This document shows, piece after piece, positions 18,709 through 26,779 of a stretch of DNA of 64,000 nt. The position numbers and the translations under genes are program-made. The stretch is from Microcoleus sp. FACHB-831 (GTDB lineage: Bacteria > Cyanobacteriota > Cyanobacteriia > Cyanobacteriales > FACHB-T130): assembly GCF_014695585.1 (NCBI RefSeq), contig NZ_JACJON010000026.1, forward strand, positions 16,258 to 80,257, given 5' to 3'. The notes beneath the pieces were generated by a model. That model saw only the letters and a program-made list of their open reading frames with translations, did not search any database and had not been told where the DNA came from. How positions within the stretch are numbered: position 1 is the first letter of the stretch; every line of letters begins with the position of its first letter.

Positions 18709-19371
18709 ATGAAATACACATTTATCTTTCTAATTTTAGGAACTTATCTAATCGTAATTAGCTTTAAATTGGGAATATTGGGATGGCTGCTTTTTTGGTG
18801 TGGTGTTAGTTTTATTACCCTCGGCGCGGCATATGGATGGCTAGGGGCGCGAGTATTTGGCAAAGGGTCAGATGGTAGGATGGCATGGTGGGCTATGGCT
18901 TTATTGATGCCATACTTATTGTTAACCTGGGCAATCTGGCACTTGCAAATAAGAATAGGAAAAGAGGATAGTTGGAACGCGATCGCGCCTAATATATGGT
19001 TAGGGCGCAGACCATTTGTTAAAGACTTGCCAGATAATATCAGTTTGATAGTCGATTTAACAGCAGAATTCTCAGAATCTCAGAAAGTTATTGCAGGCAG
19101 AGATTATATTTGCGTCCCCACATTAGATGCATCTGTACCTGACGATAAAACCTTTCGAGAACTAATAGAAAAAGTCTCAGCTTGGCAAGGAAATATTTAT
19201 ATCCACTGTGCCCTTGGACACGGAAGATCGGCAACAGTCGTCGCTGGTGTACTTGTGGCAAAAGGGCTTGCAGATAATGTCGATCGAGCAGAGGAAATTA
19301 TCAAAAAAAAGCGTCCTGGAATTGAGATTAGTAAAGCCCAGCGTCGCTTGCTTAATAGGGTAGTTACTTAA
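18709..19371 (+). CDS. Membrane-anchored dual-specificity/tyrosine phosphatase
   Basis: The first 90 residues contain about three transmembrane helices (YTFIFLILGTYLIVISF; LGWLLFWCGVSFITLGA; MALLMPYLLLTWAIW). The cytoplasmic part is a cysteine phosphatase: general-acid loop near VPTLDASVPD and active site HCALGHGRSA, matching HCX5RS. It would remove phosphate from protein Tyr/Ser/Thr or a lipid head group. ATG at 18709 follows an in-frame TTG. The 3' end overlaps the convergent DUF423 gene by eight bases. Confidence 0.85.
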   Translation: MKYTFIFLILGTYLIVISFKLGILGWLLFWCGVSFITLGAAYGWLGARVFGKGSDGRMAWWAMALLMPYLLLTWAIWHLQIRIGKEDSWNAIAPNIWLGRRPFVKDLPDNISLIVDLTAEFSESQKVIAGRDYICVPTLDASVPDDKTFRELIEKVSAWQGNIYIHCALGHGRSATVVAGVLVAKGLADNVDRAEEIIKKKRPGIEISKAQRRLLNRVVT

Positions 19372-19744
19372 AGCTAAAAGCTGCAACCGCAAGACAACCC
19401 CAGCCAATTAGAAAAGCAGCTCCACCAAGGGGAGCGATCGCGCCCAACCACTTTATACCGCTGAAACTCAGGGCGTACAAACTCCCTGAAAAAAGTGCTA
19501 TGCCAGCGATGAAAGCAACCCCAGATGCAACTAGGAAAGAGTGGGATGTTTCGGCGCGACTTAATAATAAGGCTACCACTAACAGTGCCAAAGCGTGATA
19601 CATCTGATAACGAGCGCCAGTCTCGAAAATTTCGATAGCGCGATCGCTGAGTTTTTCCCTGAGAGCGTGCGTCGCAAATGCACCAGCAGCAACAGATAAA
19701 CCAGCTAAAATAGATGCGATCGCTAGAAAAATTTGAGTAATCAT
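19364..19744 (-). CDS. DUF423 small membrane protein
   Basis: This 126-residue protein has four hydrophobic helices and the DUF423 hallmarks: GAFATHALREKLSDRAIEIF, then a YQMYHALALL segment and APLGGAAFLIGWGCLA at the end. The family is widespread (YgdD/YwdK-like) and its function is not settled. It is the last of a minus-strand run that includes the two following genes. Confidence 0.85.
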   Translation of the reverse strand: MITQIFLAIASILAGLSVAAGAFATHALREKLSDRAIEIFETGARYQMYHALALLVVALLLSRAETSHSFLVASGVAFIAGIALFSGSLYALSFSGIKWLGAIAPLGGAAFLIGWGCLAVAAFSFK

Positions 19745-19758
19745 AATCTCAGTAACTT

Positions 19759-20433
19759 TTATCTAATATTAACCTTTGCGCCTGCTTTTTCCAACTGCGC
19801 CTTGATGCTTTCGGCTTCATCCCTGGTAACGCATTTTTTAACAGGTTGTGGTGTAGCTTCTACTATGTCTTTGGCGTGCTTCAGACCTAACCCTGTTATT
19901 TCCCTTACCGCTTTGATAATGGCAATTTTATTAGAGTTGGGAGAATCTTCTAAAATTACATCGCATCTTTCTTGAGCTTCTGTTGTAGGGATAGTATTGG
20001 AAGAATATAGGTAGCGATCGCTCGTTCCGGATATGAGGAAATAATAAGAAATTCCCCCTTCCTCGCTTACGTTAAAACTACCATCAAACTCTTTAGCTTT
20101 TTCATCCAAATATTGCTTCGCTTGCTCTGCTGTTAGCTTCGCCTCCATTGCAAAGTTTAGAACTGTGATATTCCCATCACCTTCTTTGATTAGTCGGTAA
20201 AAAGTAGACTGGACGCGATCGCGGATTTCTTGCTTGTGGTCTTTGTAAGATTCCCACGCCAGCCAGCTACCCGCTCCCATTAAAGGCAAACTATAGACAA
20301 GACAAGTGAGAACCTGGCTTATTATCTTATCTCGTTTAGTCTCTTTGCCAAAAGGTTGATAAACCGCAAGTAATAAGAAAAAAAAGCCTAAAGTCAGTAG
20401 GAACCCCGCAGCGCCTTTTTTGATTGGCTTCAT
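19759..20433 (-). CDS. Membrane protein with ribosomal L7/L12 C-terminal-like domain
   Basis: Two N-terminal hydrophobic helices (GFLLTLGFFFLLLAVY and a second around VLTCLVYSLPLMGAGSWLAW) are followed by a conserved cytoplasmic block (NITVLNFAMEAKLTAEQAKQ, YLDEKAKEF) and a C-terminal segment resembling the L7/L12 C-terminal domain: KIAIIKAVREITGLGLKHAK, then VEATPQPV and a final AESIKAQLEKAGAKV. The domain in ribosomes recruits translation factors; here it is on a membrane protein, so its role is open. The next gene upstream is a paralogue without this tail. Confidence 0.7.
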   Translation of the reverse strand: MKPIKKGAAGFLLTLGFFFLLLAVYQPFGKETKRDKIISQVLTCLVYSLPLMGAGSWLAWESYKDHKQEIRDRVQSTFYRLIKEGDGNITVLNFAMEAKLTAEQAKQYLDEKAKEFDGSFNVSEEGGISYYFLISGTSDRYLYSSNTIPTTEAQERCDVILEDSPNSNKIAIIKAVREITGLGLKHAKDIVEATPQPVKKCVTRDEAESIKAQLEKAGAKVNIR

Positions 20434-20511
20434 AGTTCTAGGTGATGTGTTTAATATGCCGAATCGTTAACGCGATCGCTACTATATCTACACTTCCCTT
20501 CGGGTTAATTC

Positions 20512-20982
20512 CTAACTTTTAGCAAACCCTCCCCCTAGTTCGGGAAAATAATACGCAACTCCACCATTATCACTTACATTAAAGTTAGCGTTGAACTCTT
20601 CGGCTTTTTCATCCAAATATTGTTTAGCGGCTTCTCCTGATAGTTTTGTATCCATCGCAAAGCGCATCACTGTAATGTTGCCATTCCCTTCTTGGACGAG
20701 TCGAAAAAAGCTAGAACGCAGGCGATCGCTCATTTCTTCTTCAGCTTGTTGCTTTAAACCCCGCCTTAGCCAGCCTGCGGTAATAGTCCCAGATACTCCT
20801 AACAACAAGAAAGGCGAAGTTATAATTAAATTTACAGCGATATTTTCGGCTTTACTCATCGGCTTTTGGCCTTTCTCAGGAGGAACTAACATGAGGCATA
20901 TAAAAAGCAGCAAGCCGATTCCTATGCTAAAAGAGCCGCCGATGAGTAACGTTTGGGCAAACCTTTTTTTGGCAGGATTCAT
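20512..20982 (-). CDS. Paralogous membrane protein lacking the L7/L12-like tail
   Basis: This 156-residue protein shares with its downstream neighbour two N-terminal helices, a RSSFFRLVQEGNGNITVMRF block and AKQYLDEKAEEFNANFNV, and then ends after YYFPELGGG. It is therefore a duplication product: the neighbour keeps the L7/L12-like domain, this one does not. Both are on the minus strand, 78 bp apart. No function is known to me. Confidence 0.7.
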   Translation of the reverse strand: MNPAKKRFAQTLLIGGSFSIGIGLLLFICLMLVPPEKGQKPMSKAENIAVNLIITSPFLLLGVSGTITAGWLRRGLKQQAEEEMSDRLRSSFFRLVQEGNGNITVMRFAMDTKLSGEAAKQYLDEKAEEFNANFNVSDNGGVAYYFPELGGGFAKS

Positions 20983-21024
20983 AAATCGCAGCTAATTTAC
21001 TCGAAGATTGCTGCGATCTTAACC

Positions 21025-21711
21025 TCATTTTCGCGTAGCTTCCAGTATGCGCGAAAAGTAAAAACGGGTGCGAGTCATAGCCTGTCGCTGAATTGAAAAC
21101 CCAGCACTTTCAAGAATCTTCACAACATCAGCTTCGCGATGCAGATAAGCCCTAGTTGCTTTACTAGGGCCAGGGAAAAAACTGCCAATTTTCTTTAGCA
21201 AAGTCAAGGCGCAAGTTTTAGGCGCGAAGCTGAGAATCACGCGAGATTCTGCCATAGAACTGAGATGATTTATCATCTCCGCTGCTTTATCTTGGGGATA
21301 GTGAATTAGCACGTCGAGGCAAATGACGGTGTGATATTTGCCGCTTAATGTCTCCAAATCTTGAACGGCGAAAGTAAGATTATCCGCGTTCTGCAAGACA
21401 GTTTGCGATCGCTCTTTCCCTTCTTCTACCATTTTCTCGGAAATATCGCTGGCGAACACTTTCGCACTTGCTTGGGCTAGGGGGATGCTGAGGCTACCGA
21501 CGCCGCAACCAGCATCGCAAATCGACAAGTTAGCCAAATTGCCATCATCTTTCAGCCAACCCAAGACGGTATCGACTGTTTGCTGGTGTCCCGTGCGGAT
21601 ATCTAACTGGACTTTATTAACTTCGCCATCGCCGTAAATCCGCCGCCAGCGGTCGAAACCAGTGGCGTTGAAGTATTCCCGAACAATCGTTTTATCGTCA
21701 AGTGCGTTCAT
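21025..21711 (-). CDS. chlM: Magnesium protoporphyrin IX methyltransferase ChlM
   Basis: ChlM methylates Mg-protoporphyrin IX with SAM in chlorophyll synthesis. The start VREYFNATGFDRWRRIYG is characteristic, followed by the SAM motif ICDAGCGVGSLSIPLA, then VFASDISEKMVEEG and CLDVLIHYP. The C-terminal RTRFYFSRILEA is also typical. Length (228) matches the family. ATG at 21711 lies 11 bp after an odd minus-strand frame antisense to the pentapeptide gene, so its promoter must be inside that frame. Confidence 0.95.
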   Translation of the reverse strand: MNALDDKTIVREYFNATGFDRWRRIYGDGEVNKVQLDIRTGHQQTVDTVLGWLKDDGNLANLSICDAGCGVGSLSIPLAQASAKVFASDISEKMVEEGKERSQTVLQNADNLTFAVQDLETLSGKYHTVICLDVLIHYPQDKAAEMINHLSSMAESRVILSFAPKTCALTLLKKIGSFFPGPSKATRAYLHREADVVKILESAGFSIQRQAMTRTRFYFSRILEATRK

Positions 21712-21721
21712 AAACTTGGAT

Positions 21722-22453
21722 TTAGTTTAAGTGTTCCCAACGCTTAAACTTACCATTCTGAGCCGCCACTAAGAAATCAAACCGCAAATTGCAGCCGCGC
21801 CGCTTGTTCGATTGTAGTGCGGGGGTAGGGCTGTCCTTAAAAAGTTTTTGCAACACAACCCCGCCGTTGGGGTGTCCAGAGGGGTCGTATTGGGTAATTT
21901 GTGCTTCTGCGAGTTGTCCGGTGGGGAGGTCGGTGAAAAGGAGGTTGATATCGAGGGGGGTAGAGGGAGAGAGGAGGGTGTTCCAGAGGGAAAGGGCGGT
22001 ATTGTTGAGGGTGTAAATGGATTTGGGAGTTGAGTTATGGACGCTGAGGAATTGCTCAGAAGATATGCTGCTGGGGAGAGGGATTTTGCTCGTGTGGACT
22101 TGAGAAGCAAGGATTTGGGAGGGGTTGACCTCAGTGGAGCTGACTTGAGCGGTGCCAGAATTAGTTTCCTCGAACTTGCCAATTTGAGAGGAACCAATCT
22201 GCGTAATGCCCGTTTGGCTGATGCCAATTTGGATGGTGCTGATCTGACTGGAGCTAACCTCAGAGGAGCTGATTTGCGTGATGCCACTCTCAGGGGTGCC
22301 AATCTGACTGATGCCGATCTCAGAGGGGCTGACTTGTTTGAAACTGATCTGAGAAGAGCTAACTTGACCTATGCCAATTTGGGGGGGGTCAATCTGGAAA
22401 AAGTGGTTTTTTGCGATACCATTATGCCAGACGGATTCATTCGGAACGATCAC
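21722..22453 (-). pseudogene. Open frame antisense to the pentapeptide gene; possible fragment of a QISSS-repeat secreted protein
   Basis: The frame is open for 243 codons. Residues about 20-110 lie antisense to the pentapeptide gene and read as five-residue repeats of the type SSQIS/GTQIG, which is what the reverse complement of ADLSG codons gives. The part beyond the gene (about 130-200) is not explained by the pentapeptide gene: it contains LNNTALSLWNTLL, FTDLPTGQLAEAQITQYD and SGHPNGG, resembling from memory a segment of large secreted cyanobacterial proteins that carry similar QIS repeats. There it continues into a metallopeptidase-like domain; here it stops. I read it as a possible truncated remnant, not a functional gene. 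Real translation is unproven. Confidence 0.4.
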
Positions 22454-22504
22454 TGTTTAGTTGAGAACCGTTTGGGACGAGGTAGAGCATACATCAGTAA
22501 ATAG
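22037..22504 (+). CDS. Pentapeptide-repeat protein
   Basis: The canonical N-terminus MDAEELLRRYAAGERDF is followed by about 19 tandem A(D/N)LXX units (residues 20-118), which fold as a right-handed quadrilateral beta-helix, and by the common cyanobacterial ending FCDTIMPDGFIRNDHC. No signal peptide is present, so it is cytoplasmic. Functions of such proteins are mostly unknown. Both ends match family norms, so the plus strand is the real coding strand. Its ATG is in a purine-rich leader containing a GGGAGTTGAG stretch. Confidence 0.85.
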   Translation: MDAEELLRRYAAGERDFARVDLRSKDLGGVDLSGADLSGARISFLELANLRGTNLRNARLADANLDGADLTGANLRGADLRDATLRGANLTDADLRGADLFETDLRRANLTYANLGGVNLEKVVFCDTIMPDGFIRNDHCLVENRLGRGRAYISK

Positions 22505-22668
22505 AGGTGAATGTTCTGAATCTCTGGAGGAACATTTGACAGAAAATTCTAGTAAATTCCTCAAGATTGCTTATTTTCATGCCCTCTTATCAGCTAAAGA
22601 GAAAAGCCAATTACAAACACGCGATCGCTCCCCTAAAATCGCACGATTCACTTATTCTTAGTTTTCTC

Positions 22669-23856
22669 CTACATTAATCGTTCCCACGTAAGTTCGCGTG
22701 TTGCTTCATCTAAGCGCCAGCGCAACAATTTAGCGGCATTTTCACCAATTATTCCTGTCATCGCGATCGCTTGTCTTGGTGCTTCAGTTGCAAGCGCGAT
22801 CGCTGTTTCCACGCCACAAATCCCCCATTTGACTAAATTCTGCACTCCCACCAATAGCCCTAGCGTCGTCCCCGAAAGCGTTCCATCTGGCAGTCTCGCC
22901 GTGCCATTTTTTACCTCAATCTGTCGCGTATCCCAAGGATAAACTCCATCTGGAAGCCCTAATGGTGCTAAAGCATCGCTTACCAAAAAAATGCCTTTCT
23001 CATAGCAGCTTGCTCGTAATAGCAGCTCAATCATAGTAAGAGAGACGTGCTGACCGTCGGCAATTAAACCACACTTAACATCAGGATGGACTATCGCAGC
23101 TCCCAATAATCCCGGTTCTCGGTGATGTAAACTCGGCATGGCATTAAACGCATGAGTCACCATCGATGCTCCTAGTTTAAATGCCCGTTCTGCTTCCGCT
23201 GCTGTGGCTTGTGAGTGTCCCAGACTAACAGTAATGCCGAGCGATCGCAAATATTCTATCGCCTCGCCTGTCTCATCTAACTCTGGCGCAAGCGTCATCA
23301 CTTTCACGATACTCGCGTAATCCCCTAAAACGCGCTTGATATTCTCAATCGTCAGCGGCAAAAGATACTCTTCGGGATGTGCGCCTCGCTTTTGGAAATT
23401 CAAAAATGGCCCCTCTAGGTGTACCCCAAGCATTTGGGCAACTCCGCCTTGCTCCCCTGTTGTAGCAAAATCGGCTAAAACAGAGAGCGATCGCTGTATG
23501 TTCTCCACCGATGTCGTAACTATGGTGGGCAAAAATCCATCTACGCCCTGATTCCACAGAAATTTACAAATTTCTGGCAACTTATCCGCATTCTCAACAT
23601 TCAAATCGGGAAATGCCAAGCCCAGCGCCCCGTTAATCTGCAAATCCACTCCACCAAGCGAAACCCAATCCCCACCGACATCCACTACTTGCAAATCGGG
23701 CGGTGGAACCCGTTTAAACACCACATCCATCGGCAAAATTGATTTAACAATTCCTTGCGAATCGACAAATATTTGCTGCAAGCCTTCGCAACCTAGCACT
23801 CTAGCGTTGATAATATCCATCGGTGTAGCAAATGACAGAGTTGTTGCTTGTGTCAT
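22669..23856 (-). CDS. nagA: N-acetylglucosamine-6-phosphate deacetylase
   Basis: NagA removes acetate from GlcNAc-6-P, feeding cell-wall sugar recycling. Motifs: DLQINGALG near the N-terminus, GVHLEGPFL, GHSQATAAEAE, THAFNAMPSLHHREPG and LVSDALAPLG, all at family positions. Length near 395 residues is normal. ATG at 23856 (MTQATTLSF) is chosen; the frame runs eight codons further up only because the heptamer repeat there is open. Divergent from purE with just 44 bp between them. Confidence 0.9.
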   Translation of the reverse strand: MTQATTLSFATPMDIINARVLGCEGLQQIFVDSQGIVKSILPMDVVFKRVPPPDLQVVDVGGDWVSLGGVDLQINGALGLAFPDLNVENADKLPEICKFLWNQGVDGFLPTIVTTSVENIQRSLSVLADFATTGEQGGVAQMLGVHLEGPFLNFQKRGAHPEEYLLPLTIENIKRVLGDYASIVKVMTLAPELDETGEAIEYLRSLGITVSLGHSQATAAEAERAFKLGASMVTHAFNAMPSLHHREPGLLGAAIVHPDVKCGLIADGQHVSLTMIELLLRASCYEKGIFLVSDALAPLGLPDGVYPWDTRQIEVKNGTARLPDGTLSGTTLGLLVGVQNLVKWGICGVETAIALATEAPRQAIAMTGIIGENAAKLLRWRLDEATRELTWERLM

Positions 23857-23864
23857 CACGTTTA

Positions 23865-23899
23865 AAAATCCAAAATCCAAAATCTAAAATCTAAAATCG
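23865..23899. repeat. Five AAAATCN heptamers filling the nagA-purE gap
   Basis: Five consecutive seven-base units (AAAATCC twice, AAAATCT twice, AAAATCG) run up to one base before the purE ATG and nearly to the nagA start. The array occupies the places where both ribosome binding sites and promoters would be expected. Such heptamers are dispersed in cyanobacterial genomes. Confidence 0.9.
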
Positions 23900-23900
23900 C

Positions 23901-24422
23901 ATGACTCAACCACTAATTGGAATTATCATGGGCAGCGATTCCGATTTGCCTACCATGCAGGGAGCGATCGCTGTATGTGAAGACTTCGGCATTGCCTGCG
24001 AAGTTGCAATTGTCTCTGCCCACCGCACGCCAGAACGCATGGTGGAATATGCCCAGCAAGCGCACGTCCGGGGGCTAAAAGTAATTATCGCTGGTGCTGG
24101 CGGTGCAGCCCATCTGCCTGGTATGGTTGCCTCGCTTACACCCTTGCCAGTAATTGGGGTTCCCGTAGCCAGCCGTCACTTACAGGGAGTCGATTCCCTC
24201 TATTCAATCGTGCAAATGCCAGCCGGAATTCCTGTCGCCACCGTCGCCATTGGCAATGCCAAAAATGCTGGACTTCTGGCTGTGCAAATTTTGGCTTCCC
24301 ATCAACCAGAGTTATTAGAGAAAGTGCAGCAGTATCGGCAAAGTTTAGCCGAATCTGTAATGGAAAAGCAAGGGCGACTAGATCAACTGGGTTATAAGCA
24401 GTATCTAGAGCAAATGCCCTAA
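23901..24422 (+). CDS. purE: N5-carboxyaminoimidazole ribonucleotide mutase PurE
   Basis: PurE catalyses the carboxylate transfer giving CAIR in purine synthesis. The substrate-binding signature [10 protein letters not shown] lies at residues 11-20, followed by [10 protein letters not shown] and [11 protein letters not shown]. The length of 173 is normal for the class I enzyme. The ATG directly follows the heptamer array, so no Shine-Dalgarno sequence is present; translation must rely on another signal. Confidence 0.95.
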   Translation: MTQPLIGIIMGSDSDLPTMQGAIAVCEDFGIACEVAIVSAHRTPERMVEYAQQAHVRGLKVIIAGAGGAAHLPGMVASLTPLPVIGVPVASRHLQGVDSLYSIVQMPAGIPVATVAIGNAKNAGLLAVQILASHQPELLEKVQQYRQSLAESVMEKQGRLDQLGYKQYLEQMP

Positions 24423-24688
24423 CAATAAAATGCATTGTGTTAACAGAGAAAAAAGAAAACCTTGGTATGGGCAAGCTGAGGTTTCTTAAACGCTTTTCCA
24501 ACAGATAAACCGTCAATTATCACTTTATTTACAATGCCCTTTAATTAACCGCGTATTAATCTGCTATAATTAACGGCCATTTTGTATTTACAAAGATAGA
24601 TTCACTTTAGCGGCTCAAACTCTATGTCCTTAAGAGTTTAGGCCCGATTTTATTTGTCAACGAACTAAAGTCAGCAATAAGAGAAAAT

Positions 24689-24708
24689 GTAATTTTTTAT
24701 ACAGAATT
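24689..24708 (+). promoter_or_regulatory. NtcA-type site upstream of the first amt gene
   Basis: GTA, eight bases, TAC occurs exactly at 24689-24702, the consensus of NtcA, the cyanobacterial nitrogen regulator. The 20-bp segment GTAATTTTTTATACAGAATT differs from that before the second amt gene at only two positions. A TAAAAT box lies 16 bp downstream, closer than the usual 22 or so. The site is about 190 bp before the start codon, within an otherwise gene-free stretch of 477 bp after purE. Confidence 0.7.
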
Positions 24709-24899
24709 GTAAGAGGCATAAAATACAAAATCTAAAAACTTAAAACGCCAAATTGACAACCTCGCTCAAGCTGATAGCGTCTTGAATCAGCAAGGGGTTG
24801 TTATATACATTTTTGTCGTTACTAGCTTCAGATGAAGAGATATAGGGCGCTATTGATTAAACCGTTGGATTTGTTTTACGCATAAAAGGAAGTTAAGTG

Positions 24900-26555
24900 A
24901 TGATGTCTAAACTAATGCTCAAAAAGAAGAAGCAGAGAACTAAAATTAGGCGCCTATCTTCAAATTGGCAAACCTACTCACCTCGGAATGCCAGTATCTT
25001 AAAGAAGTTGCAAATTGCCATAAAGAGATTGTCTCCTTCTTGGCAAGCCTGCATACCCCTGGCGACTTTAATTGTGCTGGTTTGGGGTTATGTAGCCGTT
25101 GCCCAGGATGCTCCCGCAGCTGCACCTGCTGGCCCAACGACAGCAGAATTGAAGGTAGCTCTGGATACGCTGTGGGTAGCGATCGCCGCCTTCTTAGTGT
25201 TCTTTATGAACGCTGGCTTTTGTATGTTAGAAACTGGCTTCTGCCGCCAGAAAAACGCCGTCAACGTCCTCTCCAAAAACTTAATTGTTTTCGCCCTCGC
25301 CACCGTCGCCTTTTGGGCAATTGGCTTTGGTTTGATGTTTGGGGATGGCAATCCCTTCATTGGCACCAACGGGTTTTTCCTAAACGGAGCAGATAACAGT
25401 CCGGCGACAGCAAGTGCCTATCAAGGCGTCTTCGGCTCACTCAATTGGGCGGGTGTACCATTAGCTGCCAAGTTTTTGTTCCAGCTAGTATTTGCAGGGA
25501 CAGCCGCAACGATTGTATCGGGAGCAGTTGCAGAACGGATTAAATTTGTTGACTTCCTCATCTTCAGCGTCTTGCTCGTCGCCATCGCCTACCCTATTAC
25601 CGGACACTGGATCTGGGGCGGTGGTTGGCTATCTTATGGATATCAAAACCTGCCTGAAGTTAACGGTGCTTTGAAAGTAGGCTTTTGGGATTTTGCCGGC
25701 TCGACAGTAGTTCACTCAGTTGGCGGGTGGGCAGCTTTAATGGGAGCGGCATTTTTGGGACCCCGCATCGGCAAATATCAAGACGGTGAAAGCTTGGCGA
25801 TGCCAGGACATAACATGAGCATTGCCACCTTGGGTGCTTTGATTCTCTGGTTGGGCTGGTTTGGCTTCAACCCAGGCTCAACAATGGCAGCCGATCCATA
25901 TGCCATAACTCACATTGCGCTGACAACTAACATGGCTGGTGCTGCCGGCGGAATTGCCGCTACCATTACAGCTTGGATATACCTTGGCAAGCCAGATCTT
26001 TCAATGATCATCAATGGAATTTTGGCTGGCTTAGTTGGTGTTACAGCGTCCTGTGCTTTCATCAGCATTACCAGTGCTTTGATAATTGGCGTGATTGCTG
26101 GAATTCTGGTAGTTTTCGCTGTCCCCTTCTTTGACAGGCTGAAGATTGATGACCCAGTAGGGGCTACATCGGTTCACCTCGTTTGTGGGATTTGGGGTAC
26201 TCTGGCAGTCGGTCTGTTCAGCGCCGGTCCCGGTGTGTACTCTTGGTACGGTGACGGTCTTGGCCCAGCAAAAGGTTTGTTGATAGGTGGAGGCCCGAAT
26301 CAGTTAATCGCTCAGTTGGTTGGCATTGTCTCAGTAGGTGGCATAACCGTTCTACTCAGCACAATCTTCTGGCTGGCGCTTAAGGCTACCCTGGGTATCC
26401 GAGTGACTCCACAAGAGGAGTTTGAAGGCTTGGATATTGGCGAACACGGTATGGAAGCCTACAGCGGAATGGCTAAGGAGTCTGGCGCTGGTGGAGTGAG
26501 TGATGGTGGCAGGCACGGTGGAATGGGAACCGCGTCGGGACAATATGCCAAGTAG
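24900..26555 (+). CDS. Ammonium transporter (Amt family), first copy
   Basis: The Amt core starts near residue 85 with [20 protein letters not shown] and has the usual 11 helices; [16 protein letters not shown], the [10 protein letters not shown] segment and [21 protein letters not shown] are typical. It would import ammonium. Before the core lies an unusual basic extension ([15 protein letters not shown]) of about 45 residues before the signal-like helix ending VAVAQDAPA. Start: AAGGAAGT precedes GTG-ATG-ATG; ATG at 24900 is chosen. The C-terminus ends in a Gly/Ser-rich tail. An NtcA site and a terminator frame the gene. Confidence 0.92.
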   Translation: MMSKLMLKKKKQRTKIRRLSSNWQTYSPRNASILKKLQIAIKRLSPSWQACIPLATLIVLVWGYVAVAQDAPAAAPAGPTTAELKVALDTLWVAIAAFLVFFMNAGFCMLETGFCRQKNAVNVLSKNLIVFALATVAFWAIGFGLMFGDGNPFIGTNGFFLNGADNSPATASAYQGVFGSLNWAGVPLAAKFLFQLVFAGTAATIVSGAVAERIKFVDFLIFSVLLVAIAYPITGHWIWGGGWLSYGYQNLPEVNGALKVGFWDFAGSTVVHSVGGWAALMGAAFLGPRIGKYQDGESLAMPGHNMSIATLGALILWLGWFGFNPGSTMAADPYAITHIALTTNMAGAAGGIAATITAWIYLGKPDLSMIINGILAGLVGVTASCAFISITSALIIGVIAGILVVFAVPFFDRLKIDDPVGATSVHLVCGIWGTLAVGLFSAGPGVYSWYGDGLGPAKGLLIGGGPNQLIAQLVGIVSVGGITVLLSTIFWLALKATLGIRVTPQEEFEGLDIGEHGMEAYSGMAKESGAGGVSDGGRHGGMGTASGQYAK

Positions 26556-26604
26556 CTTTTGGCCGCCTACATAAACAACAGGGTTTTTCGGTAATTGCAT
26601 AAAG

Positions 26605-26651
26605 TCCGCCCCACTTGCCGATTTTAGGTCTGGCAATGGGGCGGATTTTTT
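26605..26651 (+). terminator. Strong Rho-independent terminator after the first amt gene
   Basis: TCCGCCCCA pairs perfectly with TGGGGCGGA, the inner TTGCC/GGCAA bases extend the stem, and a run of six T follows. It separates the two amt genes into independent transcripts. Confidence 0.85.
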
Positions 26652-26690
26652 GTTAATCATTGAACAATTTATTTTTTGAGGAGTTTTGCT

Positions 26691-26710
26691 GTAAATTTTG
26701 ATACAGAATT
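26691..26710 (+). promoter_or_regulatory. NtcA-type site upstream of the second amt gene
   Basis: GTAAATTTTGATAC is an exact GTA-N8-TAC, and the extended segment GTAAATTTTGATACAGAATT matches the first amt element at 18 of 20 positions. No clear TAN3T box follows at the usual distance, so promoter architecture is uncertain. The site is 76 bp before the GTG start. Confidence 0.7.
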
Positions 26711-26779
26711 TTATTGGCTGGAATTGGTGCAATCAGATTCATTTGCTGATCAATACGCGATGTTGAAGGAACAACCCAA

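Noticed and set aside
21769..22302. Second minus-strand frame across the pentapeptide gene (Ala/Pro/Leu/Ser-rich)
   Set aside because: It is a frame shadow of the 15-bp repeat and shows low-complexity residues only; no coherent domain outside the repeat.
22461..22661. Plus-strand frame of 66 codons after the pentapeptide gene
   Set aside because: It overlaps the gene's 3' end in another frame and shows no conserved-looking features.
23865..23899. CRISPR-like array of short repeats
   Set aside because: Units are seven bases and directly adjacent with no spacers, so this is a simple tandem repeat.
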